Positions 4,851-5,068 of a stretch of DNA of 5,068 nucleotides are shown piece by piece (position 1 is the first letter of the stretch; each line of letters begins with the position of its first letter). Below the pieces are notes generated by a model. That model was not told the DNA's origin. It made no database searches and saw only the letters and a list, made by a program, of their open reading frames with translations. The position numbers and the translations under genes were made by a program. The DNA is from Candidatus Sumerlaeota bacterium (GTDB lineage: Bacteria; Sumerlaeota; Sumerlaeia; MWCT01; JAGHBZ01), in contig JAGHBZ010000328.1 in NCBI GenBank assembly GCA_021160705.1, positions 1 to 5,068 on the forward strand, read 5' to 3'.

Positions 4851-5068
4851 ATGGCAAAGATATTTTTACGAAGAGTCAAAACAAAGTTATCAGTCAAACA
4901 GCTTGGCATCTATGGGGGTAACTATTTTATCCTTATTGTAGTCGGTTTATTTCTTACATATAACCTTGTGGGTGCAGATGGTTTTAATGGAGCTTTTATA
5001 TGGCCCGGGGAGTCAAAGACCTGGGACCAGGAGCGTTGGTCACAAGAGCTCGCACTGATGCGCCAGAT
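4851..5068 (+). CDS. Second DUF4434-like protein, N-terminal part only (cut by window end)
   Basis: Seventy-two codons are visible and the frame runs off the right edge. A basic N-region of about 24 residues (MAKIFLRRVKTKLSVKQLG) leads to a hydrophobic stretch at about 25-41 (YFILIVVGLFLTYNLVG). This is either a long signal peptide, possibly cut after A42, or an uncleaved membrane anchor. The mature start FNGAFIWPGESKTWDQERW followed by SQELALMR closely matches GAFLWVMGES-SW-RERWSQELAWMR of the preceding protein, so the two are tandem paralogues. The 17-base gap and the absence of a terminator indicate one transcription unit. Catalytic residues and any C-terminal binding modules lie beyond the window. 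The start at 4851 is the only in-frame ATG before the hydrophobic segment. Confidence 0.85.
   Translation, partial: MAKIFLRRVKTKLSVKQLGIYGGNYFILIVVGLFLTYNLVGADGFNGAFIWPGESKTWDQERWSQELALMRQ

Noticed and set aside
1..5068. CRISPR array, insertion sequence, tRNA or rRNA gene
   Set aside because: No spaced identical repeats, transposase, terminal inverted repeats or recognisable RNA gene was seen; the only long repeats are the intragenic domain copies.

Overview
This is a wholly plus-strand bacterial segment. It encodes secreted and surface proteins with moderate base composition, strong Shine-Dalgarno sites (AAGGAGGTGA type), sigma-70-like promoters and a rho-independent terminator. The prepilin is of the 'FTLIELLIVVAIIAILAAIAVPNF' kind with an Ala at the cleavage site and a 'FGPDKDAD ... 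YDPTNGTVSNGDI' tail. Such proteins are plentiful in PVC-group and neighbouring candidate phyla (Omnitrophota, Hydrogenedentota, Sumerlaeota, Armatimonadota and similar). That suggests an uncultured, probably polysaccharide-using Gram-negative-type bacterium; this placement is an inference and the phylum is not settled.

Layout. Positions 1-171 hold the C-terminal end of an upstream gene that I cannot identify. Positions 172-403 form a regulatory region: a pure A/T tract, a TTGACA / extended -10 promoter, a 13-bp inverted repeat shortly after the expected transcription start, and a possible 15-codon leader ORF whose stop overlaps the next start as ATGA. Positions 404-2680 look like a three-gene operon: a one-domain secreted discoidin-like protein, a type II/IV prepilin-like protein, and a two-domain secreted discoidin-like protein. 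It ends at a clear terminator (2693-2730). Positions 2731-2925 hold a second, extended -10 promoter followed by a heptad direct repeat. Positions 2926-5068 carry two tandem genes for DUF4434-like, glycosidase-type TIM-barrel proteins. The first is complete and carries two C-terminal discoidin-like modules. The second is cut by the window edge.

How they may work together. The modules on the first hydrolase-like protein and the stand-alone modules in the upstream operon share the same order of short motifs (GK-Y, K-TDG, GW, VT-DLG, ARYV, LLSEI). I infer an extracellular carbohydrate-binding and carbohydrate-processing set: abundant secreted binding proteins made together with a pilin-like subunit, next to enzymes carrying related binding modules. 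No substrate can be read from the sequence. The adhesin-pilin-adhesin operon is the most unusual part of the window.
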